Source of the DNA: Blasia pusilla
Taxonomy: Eukaryota > Marchantiophyta > Marchantiopsida > Blasiales
Assembly (NCBI GenBank): GCA_050084515.1
Contig: CM114272.1
Coordinates: 24,800,001-24,864,000 of the forward strand
Length of the DNA stretch: 64,000 nucleotides
Direction: 5' to 3'
The translations under genes were made by a program, and so were the position numbers. The stretch's first letter is position 1. Each line of letters opens with the position of its first letter. The notes beneath the pieces were generated by a model. The model did not search any database. It worked only from the letters and a program-made list of their open reading frames with translations, and was not told the DNA's origin. Positions 11,300-21,205 of this stretch are shown piece by piece.

Positions 11300-11959
11300 C
11301 ACTTGGATGTCTTGGCTCCTTATAGGACTCGATCTTGCTCTCTAGCACCCATTGTGCTCGCTAAGAAACCAATGTGCATGTACACCAAAACTATCTCATA
11401 ATCTTGGATATCTTTAGTCCTTGTCGACTCCTCACTAGCATCTGGATCTAAGGACTCAACATCCAACCTCCCTCCTAGAGTGGGTGTCTCATGCTGACCT
11501 GACGTAGTCAACAAACATAAATAGGTAGATATGTGCCAACCAGACACCATGTCCTCATCACTCTCACTATACCATAGCGCTTTAGCTCAGGCATGGATTA
11601 TGGCTCAATCTGTCCTCATCCTGGCTCAAATATTCTGGGCGGTGGACACCTAAAAATCATACTTTTGCAACAAGAGTGTCCATCTTGCAAGCTTCCCTAT
11701 AAAATTATCAAACTCTATGAAATAGGCCACTTCCCACACTACATCTAAGCACTCCCCCTCATAGGAACTGTAGTTCACCTCCATAGTGTTGTTCGAGCAG
11801 CTCGCATTTGCCACAATAAACTCCTTGTCTTCATCATCTCACTAAGTGAGCACCACTTCTAACCCTAACATATTTGAATCCGTGTGCAAGTGGGAAAGAG
11901 GACTACGCATAGGTCTCCTCAAAATGGGCAAGGATGTCAACCTATCTTCAAGCTCTTGA
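11300..11959 (-). pseudogene. RNase H remnant, old gypsy copy
   Basis: The minus strand reads ILRRPMRSP, DEDKEFIVANASCSNN and YSSYEGECLDVVWEVA, against ILRRPIRGP, DDEHMEFVVAYASRSNN and YSSYEGECLAVVWAVA in the younger element. The following linker (frame 11,550-11,320, starting MVSGWHISTYLCL) matches its MVPGWHASAFLCW. Several stops are present. It joins the reverse transcriptase remnant across the hAT-like insertion at 11,960. Confidence 0.8.
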
Positions 11960-12363
11960 CAAGGTTGCGCGGAAACAAGCGCGCGCTACACGGGATCAAG
12001 ACGTGAGAACTAGTAAGATCTCGGATTAAGGGAGGCGGGCTAGGATCAAAAACATTTGTGGGCTATGAGGCCTTGGCGTGGCTCATACTGAGCCTGCGTG
12101 TGGTGGGCGGGCCACTTACTGGCCTTGTGTGGGCTCGATGCAGGCCTCTATGAGCAAGATGTAGGCCCGATGTAGGCTATAAAATGGGTGGCAAGAACAA
12201 GAAATTGGTCGCTAGACTTGGTCTGGGTTAACCAATTCCAAATGTACGTTGTGGGCTAGGCGGGCCAATGTGCGGGCCACAAGAACCTGGGCCTCCGTGG
12301 ACATGTCTGTTCTAGAGATGAACAAAAGTCCGCGGACATGAACTTTTTTTGTGTGCAACCTTG
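11960..12363. mobile_element. hAT-like element, 404 bases, in the RT gene
   Basis: Ends CAAGGTTGCGCGG and GTGTGCAACCTTG are inverted copies. The flanks GCTCTTGA (11,952-11,959) and GCTCTTTA (12,364-12,371) match at 7 of 8 bases, an 8-base target duplication as made by hAT transposases. It splits the reverse transcriptase/RNase H remnant of the old gypsy copy, and the flanking sequence rejoins to match the uninterrupted copy at 36,500. GC-rich interior type. No transposase coding. Confidence 0.85.
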
Positions 12364-12414
12364 GCTCTTTAAATGCTTGCTCTTGATCATCTCCCAAAAA
12401 TCACTCCTAGTCAA

Positions 12415-12525
12415 GTGTGCTTGTACATACCCTATATAATTGAGAAGGGGACGAGCATCCTACTCATTCTCTCGTTGAAAATTTGTGTTCTCCATGGTGG
12501 TGTGTGAGAATGAGAGTCATAACGC
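12415..12525. repeat. LTR-like fragment inserted in old gypsy copy
   Basis: Begins GTGTGCTTGTACATACC and ends GAGAGTCATAACG. It matches the block at 4,955-5,066 that ends the possible copia LTR. The flanking gypsy sequence is continuous on either side when compared with 36,560. Either a truncated solo LTR or a very short terminal-repeat element. Confidence 0.5.
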
Positions 12526-13500
12526 ATCAATTATGCTTCTTTAGCAATTTTTCTTTGTCAAGTACTTAATCTCACCATATAAGAACTTGCAAAGTTGCAC
12601 TTTCTTGCATGTAGCTTAGGCCATGTTATCCCAATCATCACAACACCTCCACAAGATATCGCTCATAGTACTCAAACTCAAAGATAAAGAATACAATATC
12701 ATCAAGGTAACTCTTGGCTAAATTTAGACATACCAATATCCATGACCCTTTCAAACTCTACCACATGTTCTTTAACTCAAGTAGTTGATAAAAACTACCA
12801 TCGGTACAAAGAATCCTTCTTGTAAGGATTAATGCCCCAAAATGATGTCTTCCTTTTGTCTTTCATCATGATAGGCAAAAAATGGCATATGGCAAGAAGA
12901 TCTAGTGAACCAAAGATCTTTGCATGCCCAATAGCATCAGATATCTCCTCGTGAGTGAGCATGGCATATCTATCAAACTTTGTGTATCAATTGATAAGTC
13001 GATAATCTCCATACATCCATCTATCCGTCCAATTTCCATACATACCCTTCTTTGAGAGCGTGCCTTTAGTTGCATACTCTCCATGCAATATCTCCACTAG
13101 TTTTTCCTCGATCAAGTCTTGGCTCTTGCTCTGATTAAGGACCTTGTCCATGTCAATATATCTATAGGATTGTAGAAATATTGGCTTGTTGCTAGACAAC
13201 TCAATGAGCCATTGCGGATCCCTTCATCCTTTAGTGTACATAAATCATGTGTACTAAATGCAAAAAAACTCCTATGAATCCTAAGAAACTGATGTATCCG
13301 ACGCCGATCTCCTCTTGTGAACTTAGGCCCAACATCTAGTTCCCAAATTTCCATAATGATTATAGTAAGAATCTTTGGCATGGGTTTTGTTTGTGGTGGT
13401 ACGTGCAACCCCATCAATATCAACGGTACTTGACTCCTCATATACAACCAACTTAGACATATCATCTCTTGGGGCTCGTCGGTGTGCAGAACCATACTAA
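12526..13500 (-). pseudogene. Reverse transcriptase remnant, old gypsy copy
   Basis: Overlapping minus-strand frames read KPIFLQSYRYIDMDKVL, LIEEKLVEILHGEYA, KKGMYGNWTDRWMYGDYR, matching the younger copy's MPIFRRPYRYSDMERDL, LLEAGLVELSHGEYS and KKDMHGNYTDRRMCGDYR. These are the fingers/palm entry motifs of Ty3/gypsy reverse transcriptase. Frameshifted and stop-containing. Confidence 0.8.
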
Positions 13501-13559
13501 TTGTGCGCTAATTATAGTGGTTGCTATCTCTTGGCCCACCTACATCATATCTCAAGAAA

Positions 13560-14150
13560 TCCATGGATATCTCTCTCAATAATCTCTAATCGTTTGGCAT
13601 CTTGTAATCTTGCCCCCAACCTATGCATGTACCATCATGGTAGGCACTAAGCTAACAAGTGCAATAGAGTTGATATGTCACAACTGCATTCGATGCTACT
13701 CAGCTAATCCTAGGTTGAGAATCCATGTCCATCATCTCAAGTCCATCGCTTGACCAAAAATATGATGAGAGGATATCTCTAATAATCATGATATTGCCAT
13801 CATACCAATAGGAAACCCCATTGCACGCTCTTGCTCATTGGTAGTAGGCTCCATTCAACCATGAGCTCAATCATCCCAAACTAAGCAAAGAATGACCTCC
13901 TCACATCCATAGAGGTAAGAAAACTCACAAATGTGGGGAAGACAAATTGTGGCATGTCAGCCAATGTGACTACGATCAACAAAAGTTGGTCATTGTCTAT
14001 GATCGAGGATAAAATCTTAAATATGGTTCCAAATGAGCCCAAAACAAAGGGAAACCTACACACTCAGGTTACCATAGTCCTCAAGAGGTCATCCTCAACC
14101 TCCTCAAAAGCACCTTATCTGTGGTAGCGGATAACAAGCATCCATAAGGT
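13560..14150 (-). pseudogene. DNA methyltransferase C-terminus, old gypsy copy
   Basis: The minus strand reads (14,063 downward) IVVTLADMPQF then FPTFVSF, matching VVNRVGQPGM then LPTFVSF of the younger element. Further on it reads EPTTNEQERAMGFP, then after a TGA stop GQAMD and WTWILNLG. ERAMGFP is the classical motif IX pattern and GQAMD the motif X pattern of cytosine-5 methyltransferases. It lies upstream of the reverse transcriptase remnant exactly as in the younger copy, showing that the domain was part of the family before both copies inserted. Motifs I-VI are absent on the 14 kb side. Confidence 0.75.
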
Positions 14151-14546
14151 GAGCTCATAAATTACATATGCATGAAGAAGGTCTTCCCACACATATTTAT
14201 TGAAGGTAAGATTGAGCTAGTTAACTGGATTGATTTTTATTTGCAGGATCATAAGAGAACAATCAATCCGTAACTCTCCAATTTCCAAAGTTTTATTTAG
14301 TGGTGTAGTCATCTGTTTGCTGCTTTTTCTTGGACCATTTCTTAACGTCTATAGGACTTCCCATCTCTCGGCCCCACATCCGATACATCCCAAAACAGAG
14401 GTCTAGAGGTTGCTTTCATTGGTTGGGCATTCATGTCATTAATCTTGTGTGCACACAAATCTGATTGAATTCTTGCTAATATCATACATTTCCTTTTTAG
14501 TTCCGTTCCCTACGGTATTTTCTTTTCTAAAGATACCACATATATA
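14151..14546. other. No recognised gene
   Basis: Transition from the old gypsy element to the GC-richer stretch. No domain or repeat end recognised. Confidence 0.45.
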
Positions 14547-15400
14547 TTGATTGATATGGAAGCTTGGACGGGAGGACCTGTTGGCGGTGAGATCCCCGGG
14601 GTGGGTGTCCGTCGTGTTGGACAACCGAACCGCGGGCTTGCGTCAGGAAACGAATTTGGAATTAGACATGTGTCGTACAGTGTGATTCCAACTCACGATA
14701 AGAACCGGTTTCTGAGGAGGAGGTGCGCTGGAAGTACCCAAGAAGCGAATGGTAAGTGGCCAGGTGTTGGTATTGGAATAGCTCGCCTCGCGAGAAGCTG
14801 TTTGCTCGAAGACAGGTGGCAGCATGGGGCATGACAAGATATTCGTATGGACGGCAGTAGAGTGTCACGGATGATGCAGAAGTGCATGCCAAAATTATGC
14901 ACCGTTCAAAGGCCTTACTGTCATTATGTATTAGCCCCTGCCTGGGAGTCCTACCTTAAATTTCTTACGGCTTGCCTTCACCCCCGCTGACGACAGCTGG
15001 GATGAAGGAGAAAGTCTTTTGTCGGATGGAAAGGATTCTCCTGCTCCCGTAACATATAAGGACACTAGCCTACAGGATACGTGTCAGGTTCTGTTGGCTG
15101 TCAACATCTTATTATGCTAAGGCTTTTGACACATGCTGCATTGCTGCTATCCGTATCGTCTCCTGCTCACGTACACGTGACCTTTCGGTATTGCCCGGGG
15201 CGTCTGCAGTGCTGCAGCAGCTGCACTGGCTGCCGTCGTCCTACGACTCCACCGTGCTTCCAAACTATCATACCGTCGCAGTCGATTGTACCGGCCAAAC
15301 ATAACGAGGGAACCATTGGGGCGTTTCCATAAAGGCCTAGCAGTAATTGATGTGCGAGACATGGGGTTCAGGCATAAGGATGGTTATAATTCGGGGCGGC
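14547..15400. other. GC-richer unassigned stretch
   Basis: Base composition is visibly richer in G and C than the flanks and no second copy was found in the window. The longest frame (14,547-14,834, plus strand, 95 residues) has no recognisable motif and overlaps frames on the other strand. It could be a decayed gene, a promoter/first exon, or an unknown transposon part. Nothing more can be supported. Confidence 0.35.
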
Positions 15401-15739
15401 AAGTTGAGTTTCATATGATATTGTTTCCTCTTGTAGGTTGTCACCAAGTAATCATATTTAATGATTTTCCATTTATAGCACCAGTTACTGTGATCACTGT
15501 AAATACTTATACTAGAGTTTATCGTATTTTTTATGTTCCGATATTCCCAATTTCTTTTTTTTGTCTTCTTTTAATCAAAATATATTTAAATTTTTATATT
15601 TGTAAAAAAATATATGAATGTTAAGAGTTCTAATTTTGTAGAACACAATTTCACTCTAATCTTAAAAAAATTAAATATTAGATTTTAAAGGACCTTGCTT
15701 CCCAATAAGGTTTTACTTCTTTAGATATAGAAATTTAAA

Positions 15740-15904
15740 TTATGATTGGAGAGAGCCTTCTTTATTTGCAAACGCCTCTTTGTTTGATATACAGCAATCG
15801 GACAGCAAGAAAATGTTTCTCCCTCTACAAACAATAAGAAAAATATTTTTGTGTATACATGATTAATCCTTTCTCTCCCCTTCATGGCATGGGATGCCCA
15901 CTAG
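15740..15904 (+). mobile_element. Decayed Helitron copy
   Basis: Body and 3' end resemble the copy at 6,370-6,583: GGAGAGAGCC, CGCCTCTTTGTTTGATA, CAGCAAGAAAATGTTTC. It ends in CTAG at 15,901-15,904, followed by T. The 5' TC end is not clear and the terminal hairpin (CATGGGATGCCC) is weakened. Confidence 0.5.
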
Positions 15905-16273
15905 TACCAAAAAAGTAAACCCTCCTCTTTATACTATCATATAGATGGAAGGAATTGTGGATGAAATTTTTGACATTGTCTTTAGTAAATGTGTATATAC
16001 TTTTCATTCAAGAAATGGGTTGTCGTCAGTTTCCACGCTCTTATATTGTAGAAAACGGGTTTCCATGACTCTACAACCCAAGCAAATGGGTTTTGGCAGT
16101 AGGTTGAGCTTGTGGGAGAGGTCATTGTTATAGTTCTTCTTGTTGGTAATCATGTTTCTTGAACTTATACTGATTTTACTTTTTTGGGTTAGATTTTAGG
16201 GGGGTACCTGTTTTTTTCTTTACCCTTGTCAAATGTGGCTTTAGTCTTCCTCAACTTTCTAAATCCTCCCTTA

Positions 16274-16381
16274 TTGTATTTCCAATGGGTTTCATCTTCT
16301 TTTATTTATGACATGTATTCCCCCCTCTTGTACTTCCAATGGGTTTCATCTTCTTTTATTTATGACATGTATTTCCCCCTC
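16274..16381. repeat. Tandem duplication, 54-base unit, two copies
   Basis: TTGTATTTCCAATGGGTTTC... at 16,274 is repeated from 16,328 with one or two differences. A simple local duplication; the open frame across it (16,226-16,513) only reflects the in-frame unit length (54 = 18 codons). Confidence 0.8.
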
Positions 16382-16946
16382 CAATATGTCCATAGAATGG
16401 ATATATTGGAATTATTGAAAGTAAATTCCTTGTTGAAAGAAATTAGCTCTTTCTCTTCCCAAATTTTGATAAGCTATATTTTGCATGGAAATTATTGGGA
16501 CTTTGGACAATAAATCATTTAAAGTAGTCTCACCATCAACAATAAATCATTTTATTCTCTTTCTCACATGTACATTCTCTCTCTTCTCTCTAAATTCTCA
16601 AGCAATAGATAACTTAGAAGTTCTTTTCTATAAGTAATGCTAATGCTTCAAAAATCCAATATCTAGAAGGATCAATGTAATGCTCAAGATTTTCTTAAAA
16701 TCTTGGATTTCTTTTATCTATCACTAGTAGATTGATTTTATTCTCTAAAATGTTATCAATTGGTAGAAAGGGTATTTCTAAAACTAATATACCCTTTCTT
16801 GGTATCATGAATATCATATATACTTGACTTGATGTAATTTCAATATAATGTTGGATAAGTTTATTGTCTCGTACAAAGAATTGGGCTTGAAAATACTCAT
16901 GAACTACTTTTTCATGATAATATTTCATGATCATGAAATATTATTC

Positions 16947-17836
16947 AATCATTGGGTATTTAGTATTTACATGTGGAAGGGAAAATAAAGGCATATTAGT
17001 GTTTTCTCTACAGCTGTGTTGACGCTTACAAAGGATGTATTTGAAGATAATTTGTGTATCTCGAATTTATTTTCATGAGAACTTGCATGTGAATTCTCAC
17101 TTTGGTGTATTTTGGAAATTTTTAAAATAGATTTTCCTTGTTTTTCTTCTCAATAGATCTTTTGAATTTCCCCTTCTTGCAATTTGAAACAAGGCTACAA
17201 TCCCAATTTTTGTTTGGATGAAAATTTTACAAGAAATTTTGGATATCTAAACTTCCCAATTTTCGTATGGGGATGGTTGGGCATCAAATAGGCCCCTTTA
17301 ACATCATCAATGTTGCTATTTTCCACTTTGGCATGCATGTTGCCTCATGCTTGAAGTATTTCTATGTTTCAAATAGTGCAAAGGGAGATGATTAAATATA
17401 TACCCCGAATGAAATATTTCAATACTTCAAGCATTACGGAACATTAGTGCCGAAGTGGAAAATAGCAACATGGATGATGTTAAAGGGGCCTATTTGATGC
17501 CCAACCATCCCCATAAGAAAATTGGGAAGTTTAGATATCCAAAATTTCTTGTAAAATTTCATCCAAATAGAAATTGGGATTGTAGCCTTGTTTCAAATTG
17601 CAAGAAGGGGAAATTCAAACAATCTATTGAGAAGAAAAACAAGGAAAATCTATTTTAGAAATTTCCAAAATATACCAAAGTGAGAATTCACATGCAAGTT
17701 CTCGTGAAAATAAATTCGAGATACACAAATTATCTTCAAATATATCCTTTGCAAGCATCAACACACTGTAGAGAAAACACTAACATGCCTCTATTTTTCC
17801 TTCTACATGTAAATACTAAATATCAATGAGTGCCAA
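16947..17836. repeat. Large inverted repeat, about 425-base arms
   Basis: The left arm (about 16,947-17,372) and right arm (about 17,406-17,836) are reverse complements with rough identity above 90% by eye, separated by a spacer near 33 bases. For example GTTAGTGTTTTCTCTACAG in the reversed right arm pairs with ATTAGTGTTTTCTCTACAG, and CCCCTTTAACATCATC pairs with GATGATGTTAAAGGGG. Neither arm encodes a recognised protein. If transcribed, it would form a long hairpin RNA. It could be a fold-back transposon or an inverted duplication of an unknown repeat. Confidence 0.85.
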
Positions 17837-17869
17837 AGTGGAAAATAGCATACCTAGCTTCCCAACACG

Positions 17870-18345
17870 GGCAAGTCTCCGGAGACTTTGGACAAACCTT
17901 CTGTTTATTCCTGGCACCTAAAACGACGTTTATGCGCCTAGTTGTTCCAACTGTCTAATGGATCTTATTGGACTTGGTTCGTGTTTCGAATCCCAATGCC
18001 AAAACTCCTGATCTATTCCGTGCCCTTGGGTAATCCCATGGTATCCCAAAGTAGGGTTTAAGTCCCAAGCACTATTGGACACCTTCCCCCTTACTAGTAC
18101 TTATGGGAATCTCCGCCCTCCCCCTACCTATGGGGAAGGGACACTCGTGCCCCTCTTTTTGGCCCTCGTGGGACCCAACTCCCCATATAGTTTTTTTGGC
18201 CAATATCTTAGCCTATGATTGCGGATTTGCTACGATCTTTGGTATGTTGGAACCTTCTTTGCATACGTTTTCCAACGCCATATTATTTGTCCCAAATGCA
18301 TCTCAGGACTAAAAGTTATGGTCCAAAATACAAGAAAAACTGCAA
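17870..18345. repeat. Dispersed repeat R1, left part
   Basis: Matches 62,577-63,090: TCCCAACACGGGCAAGTCT, CACCTAAAACGACG, TTTTTGGCC and a shared stretch ending in GGACTAAAAGTTATGGTC. The R1 match resumes at about 19,210, so the sequence 18,350-19,205 is an insertion in R1. Confidence 0.65.
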
Positions 18346-18349
18346 ACGC

Positions 18350-19205
18350 TAATGTCGTGCAAATACACATCGATGCCAACATACATTGGCTGTCACGCAC
18401 ACACATGTCTAAGATCTATCTTGCTATGAATACCAACATCTCTACACATGAATGAGTGGACAAACCCAATGTTTTTTTGCGAATACACATCACTGCCAAC
18501 ATACATCGCTGTCATGCACACACATGTCTAAGATCCATCTAGCTATAAATCCTAACATCTTTATACATGAATGACTCGAAAACCCCAATACAAAGTTGAA
18601 TACAAACTGTAAACTCTGGTGAAATTTGCAATCAACCGTGCTTCATCCAAATAGCCATATTCGTGAATGAGATACACCGTGTTGTATCAGTAAGAGAAAG
18701 TGTACACAAGACTCCCAAAATGTGTGTGATCTTCCTTATTGATCGCTCCTAGCCCACTCTTCAAGAGAGAATCCAAGCTCAAAACATGCTAGTTGTTTTG
18801 TATCAAAAATCCCAACACAGGTCTACAATCCTAAGGAGATGAGCTCCGAATTATCTTCATCCGAGGTATACCCCCTAGGTACCTCCATGTGTGATTTGTA
18901 CACACAAGACACATCCCTCCTAGCATGTCACTACCAACCTATAGTACATAAAGTACTAACTCCCTAACAACTACACATATGGTCCCCTCATGAGACCAAC
19001 TACCAACTAACCCACGACCCTATAGGTCCATGTGGAGCCATACATGACTAGGAAGAGCAACCTCTCCAAAGTTGCCACTCCTCATAAAAGGAAGGATGAC
19101 CTACACTCGTAGATCACCTCCTAAGATCACGTCACATATGACCTCTCAAAATAGAGAAGTACAAGACCCCTCTAAGGCCTCAATACTATCTCGCCCTATG
19201 CCTCA
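18350..19205. repeat. Dispersed repeat R2 inserted in R1
   Basis: Corresponds to 8,040-8,260 plus 9,050-9,490. It begins with a 120-base unit present twice (AATACACATCGATGCCAACA at 18,362 and AATACACATCACTGCCAACA at 18,482). The 62-63 kb R1 copy lacks it, which defines its limits to within roughly 20 bases. No protein recognised. Confidence 0.6.
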
Positions 19206-19480
19206 TCTACCATGACACTAATCATCTTCCAAATCCAATTCTCACCTCTTTGGCAACCAACCTTCGTAGACTCCACTCCTCTCAAGTCTTGGTTCACATT
19301 TGGTCCATATTTACTAGTCACAACCATAAACGCATGAAACGCTCAACATTGTTCGCGTCTCATCTCTTATGTCTCTTGCGTCTCTTCCAAGAGACCACTC
19401 CAATGCGCAAACCATCCTAGTGTGAGTCCGCTAGAGTTCAGATATTCCGCTTAGCGCCCGTTTGGTTATGGGGTCGCAAC
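19206..19480. repeat. Dispersed repeat R1, right part
   Basis: Matches 63,140-63,400 well: TCTCACCTCTTTGGCAACC, CTCCTCTCAAGTCTTGGTTC, CTTCCAAGAGACCACTCC and GCGCCCGTTTGGTTATG versus GCGCTCATTTGCTTATG. By eye about 80% identical. Confidence 0.7.
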
Positions 19481-20272
19481 AATTAATCTAAACGTCTCCC
19501 TTGTATGAGGAGAGGCCTAGATTGATGGTCTTCACTTAGACGTCCAAGGAGCCATATTAAGTGACATAGATCACTTACCAAGTAGAATGTTATTAGGATG
19601 ACTTATGGTGTATTAATTAGGGACAATGAAATTATTATAAAGGAAATAAATTTTTTTATGTTTATAACGTCTAATGAAGCTTCTACTAAGAAGATAGCCC
19701 ATTTGAAGAGGAGTATAAAAATTGAGAAAATTGTAACAGAGGGTTCAAAGAGGCACGTTGTAGGCCAAAGAGTCGTGAGAAAAATGGAAGACTAGTAGGT
19801 TTAATACATATAGTTTCCAAAAGATACAAGTGGTAGCCATGAGATGCACGAAATTTAGGTGAAGGTCTGATTATGTGTTTGGTTAAGTTCGGACATGCGG
19901 AATCTGTCGATAGGCTCTCCTAATCCATCTTAGGAATTAACTATTTGAATGTAGTTCGCAAGCCACATTTGGGTTGTGGGCCAAAACAGAGGGCCTTAGT
20001 TGGATGATCGAAAAGGTAGGGTAATTGGGGTTCCTCCCGGAGAAGGAAATGGACCAAAGACCTCTATGTGTTTGAAGCAACCAAGAATAGATCAAATGTA
20101 GTGTACCTGGGAGTCGTCATGAAAAAGTATACTCATCTACATGATACCATCGTTAATCCACATGTGAAGCCAATCATAGCTATGATATAATTTATTGCAC
20201 ATTTCTTGCATGTAAAAGAATGGATGATGGATTTGTGTGCAAACATCGATACAACAACAATAGCCCTATTAT
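19481..20272. other. No recognised gene
   Basis: AT-rich. A 65-codon frame at 19,598-19,795 (plus) is rich in Lys, Ile and Glu but has no recognised motif, and I have no evidence that it is expressed. Confidence 0.45.
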
Positions 20273-20901
20273 CATGGTTGCAAAAAAATTGACAAGTCTG
20301 GATATGTCCACAGACATGGATTGCAAGAGGTGGGGCCTGCACTTATAGTTCATGAAAGAAGGTAGGGCCAAGGTTGCACAGAAACGGGCAAGTCTGTCCA
20401 TGGGATGATCAGACCTTCGCAAGTCCCGCATGGCGGACGGGCTTCTTGCGGGCCCTATGTGGGCTTGAGCCGGCCCAATGGAGGCCAAGCCCGTCATTTG
20501 GGCTTGGTTGTAGGCGTGACGTGGCCCTGACGGGCCACGCAACACGTGCGGGCTCCGCTAGCTAACTTAGCTTGGGTCTACGCGTTGGGCTCTGGGCACG
20601 CTTTGAGCGGCCTCGAGTGTGGGCCACAAATACGCGGGATCATATGGACATGTCGAGAATATGGACTTTGTCCGTGTGCAACCTTTGGTAGGGCAAGGGC
20701 GAGTGGGGCAATAAGAGGGGAGGGAGTGGAGGTGGAGGTGGAGGGATGAAGAAACAGGAAAGTATGGAACACGTATGCAAATGGGGGAATAAGAAAGAAC
20801 AGGATGGTGGAACCCATATAGATAAGTCCTTCGAAAGGATGGACCTAAGTCCACAGACATGGACATGTCCGCGGACACAGACTTTTTCCACATACAACCT
20901 T
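20273..20901. mobile_element. hAT-like element interrupted by another
   Basis: An outer element of the pyrimidine-rich type, in reverse orientation, starts CATGGTTGCAAAAAAATTG at 20,273 and ends ACATACAACCTTG near 20,901. The purine-rich block at 20,700-20,760 is the reverse of the family's pyrimidine block. At 20,369 it is interrupted by the GC-rich type element described in the next entry. Outer flanks CCTATTAT and CTCATTTT share 5 of 8 bases, too weak to prove a duplication. Confidence 0.75.
20369..20686. mobile_element. hAT-like element with exact 8-base duplication
   Basis: Ends CAAGGTTGCACAGAAACGG and GTCCGTGTGCAACCTTT. The flanks GGTAGGGC (20,361-20,368) and GGTAGGGC (20,687-20,694) are identical; if the element's last base is G, the duplication is 7. 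GC-rich interior type, 318 bases, no coding. Its exact duplication inside another family member shows that this subtype moved later. Confidence 0.9.
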
Positions 20902-20984
20902 GCTCATTTTTCTAATGTAAACATTGTTCTATGGTTGTGATGAATTAACGGTAGGTTGGTTTCATCCAACAAAGAATCACCACC

Positions 20985-21205
20985 ATGCCATTTAACTTTG
21001 AGGATGATGTGGAGTGTGGGAAGTCTTCTATTGGGCCCTCCAATCAAGAAGTGATGCCTCTTATAGGGTTCGACAAGCCAATTGAATTTTCTCAAACAGA
21101 GATTTTTGTGGTTGACTTGGAGGAGGAAAAGGAAGAATATCTTGTTGAAGAATAGGATGAGGAGGAGGAGGAAGAAGAAGAAACTCAAATCGACATATTA
21201 AATTA
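20985..21205 (+). pseudogene. Acidic-tail reading frame with one stop
   Basis: From ATG at 20,985 the frame runs 56 codons to TAG (21,153-21,155) and continues in frame to TAG after DEEEEEEEETQIDIL-N. It is strongly acidic (EDDVE, VVDLEEEKEEYLVEE). Such Glu/Asp-rich tails occur at the C-terminus of several transposon-encoded and nuclear proteins, but no family is recognised. The GAG/GAA run may simply be a triplet repeat. Confidence 0.3.

Larger units (their letters stand above)
9836..14150 (-). mobile_element. Old 5'-truncated Ty3/gypsy element with methyltransferase
   Basis: This region aligns by eye, in order and orientation, with 34,760-38,200 of the younger element: 3' untranslated part and integrase (9,836-11,100), RNase H and its following linker (11,300-11,960), reverse transcriptase (12,526-13,500) and methyltransferase C-terminus (13,560-14,150). 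Gag, protease and methyltransferase motifs I-VI are missing on the 14 kb side. It is riddled with stops and has been hit by a hAT-like element (11,960-12,363) and an LTR-like fragment (about 12,415-12,525). No LTRs were identified. It is clearly older than the copy at 34-44 kb. Confidence 0.8.
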
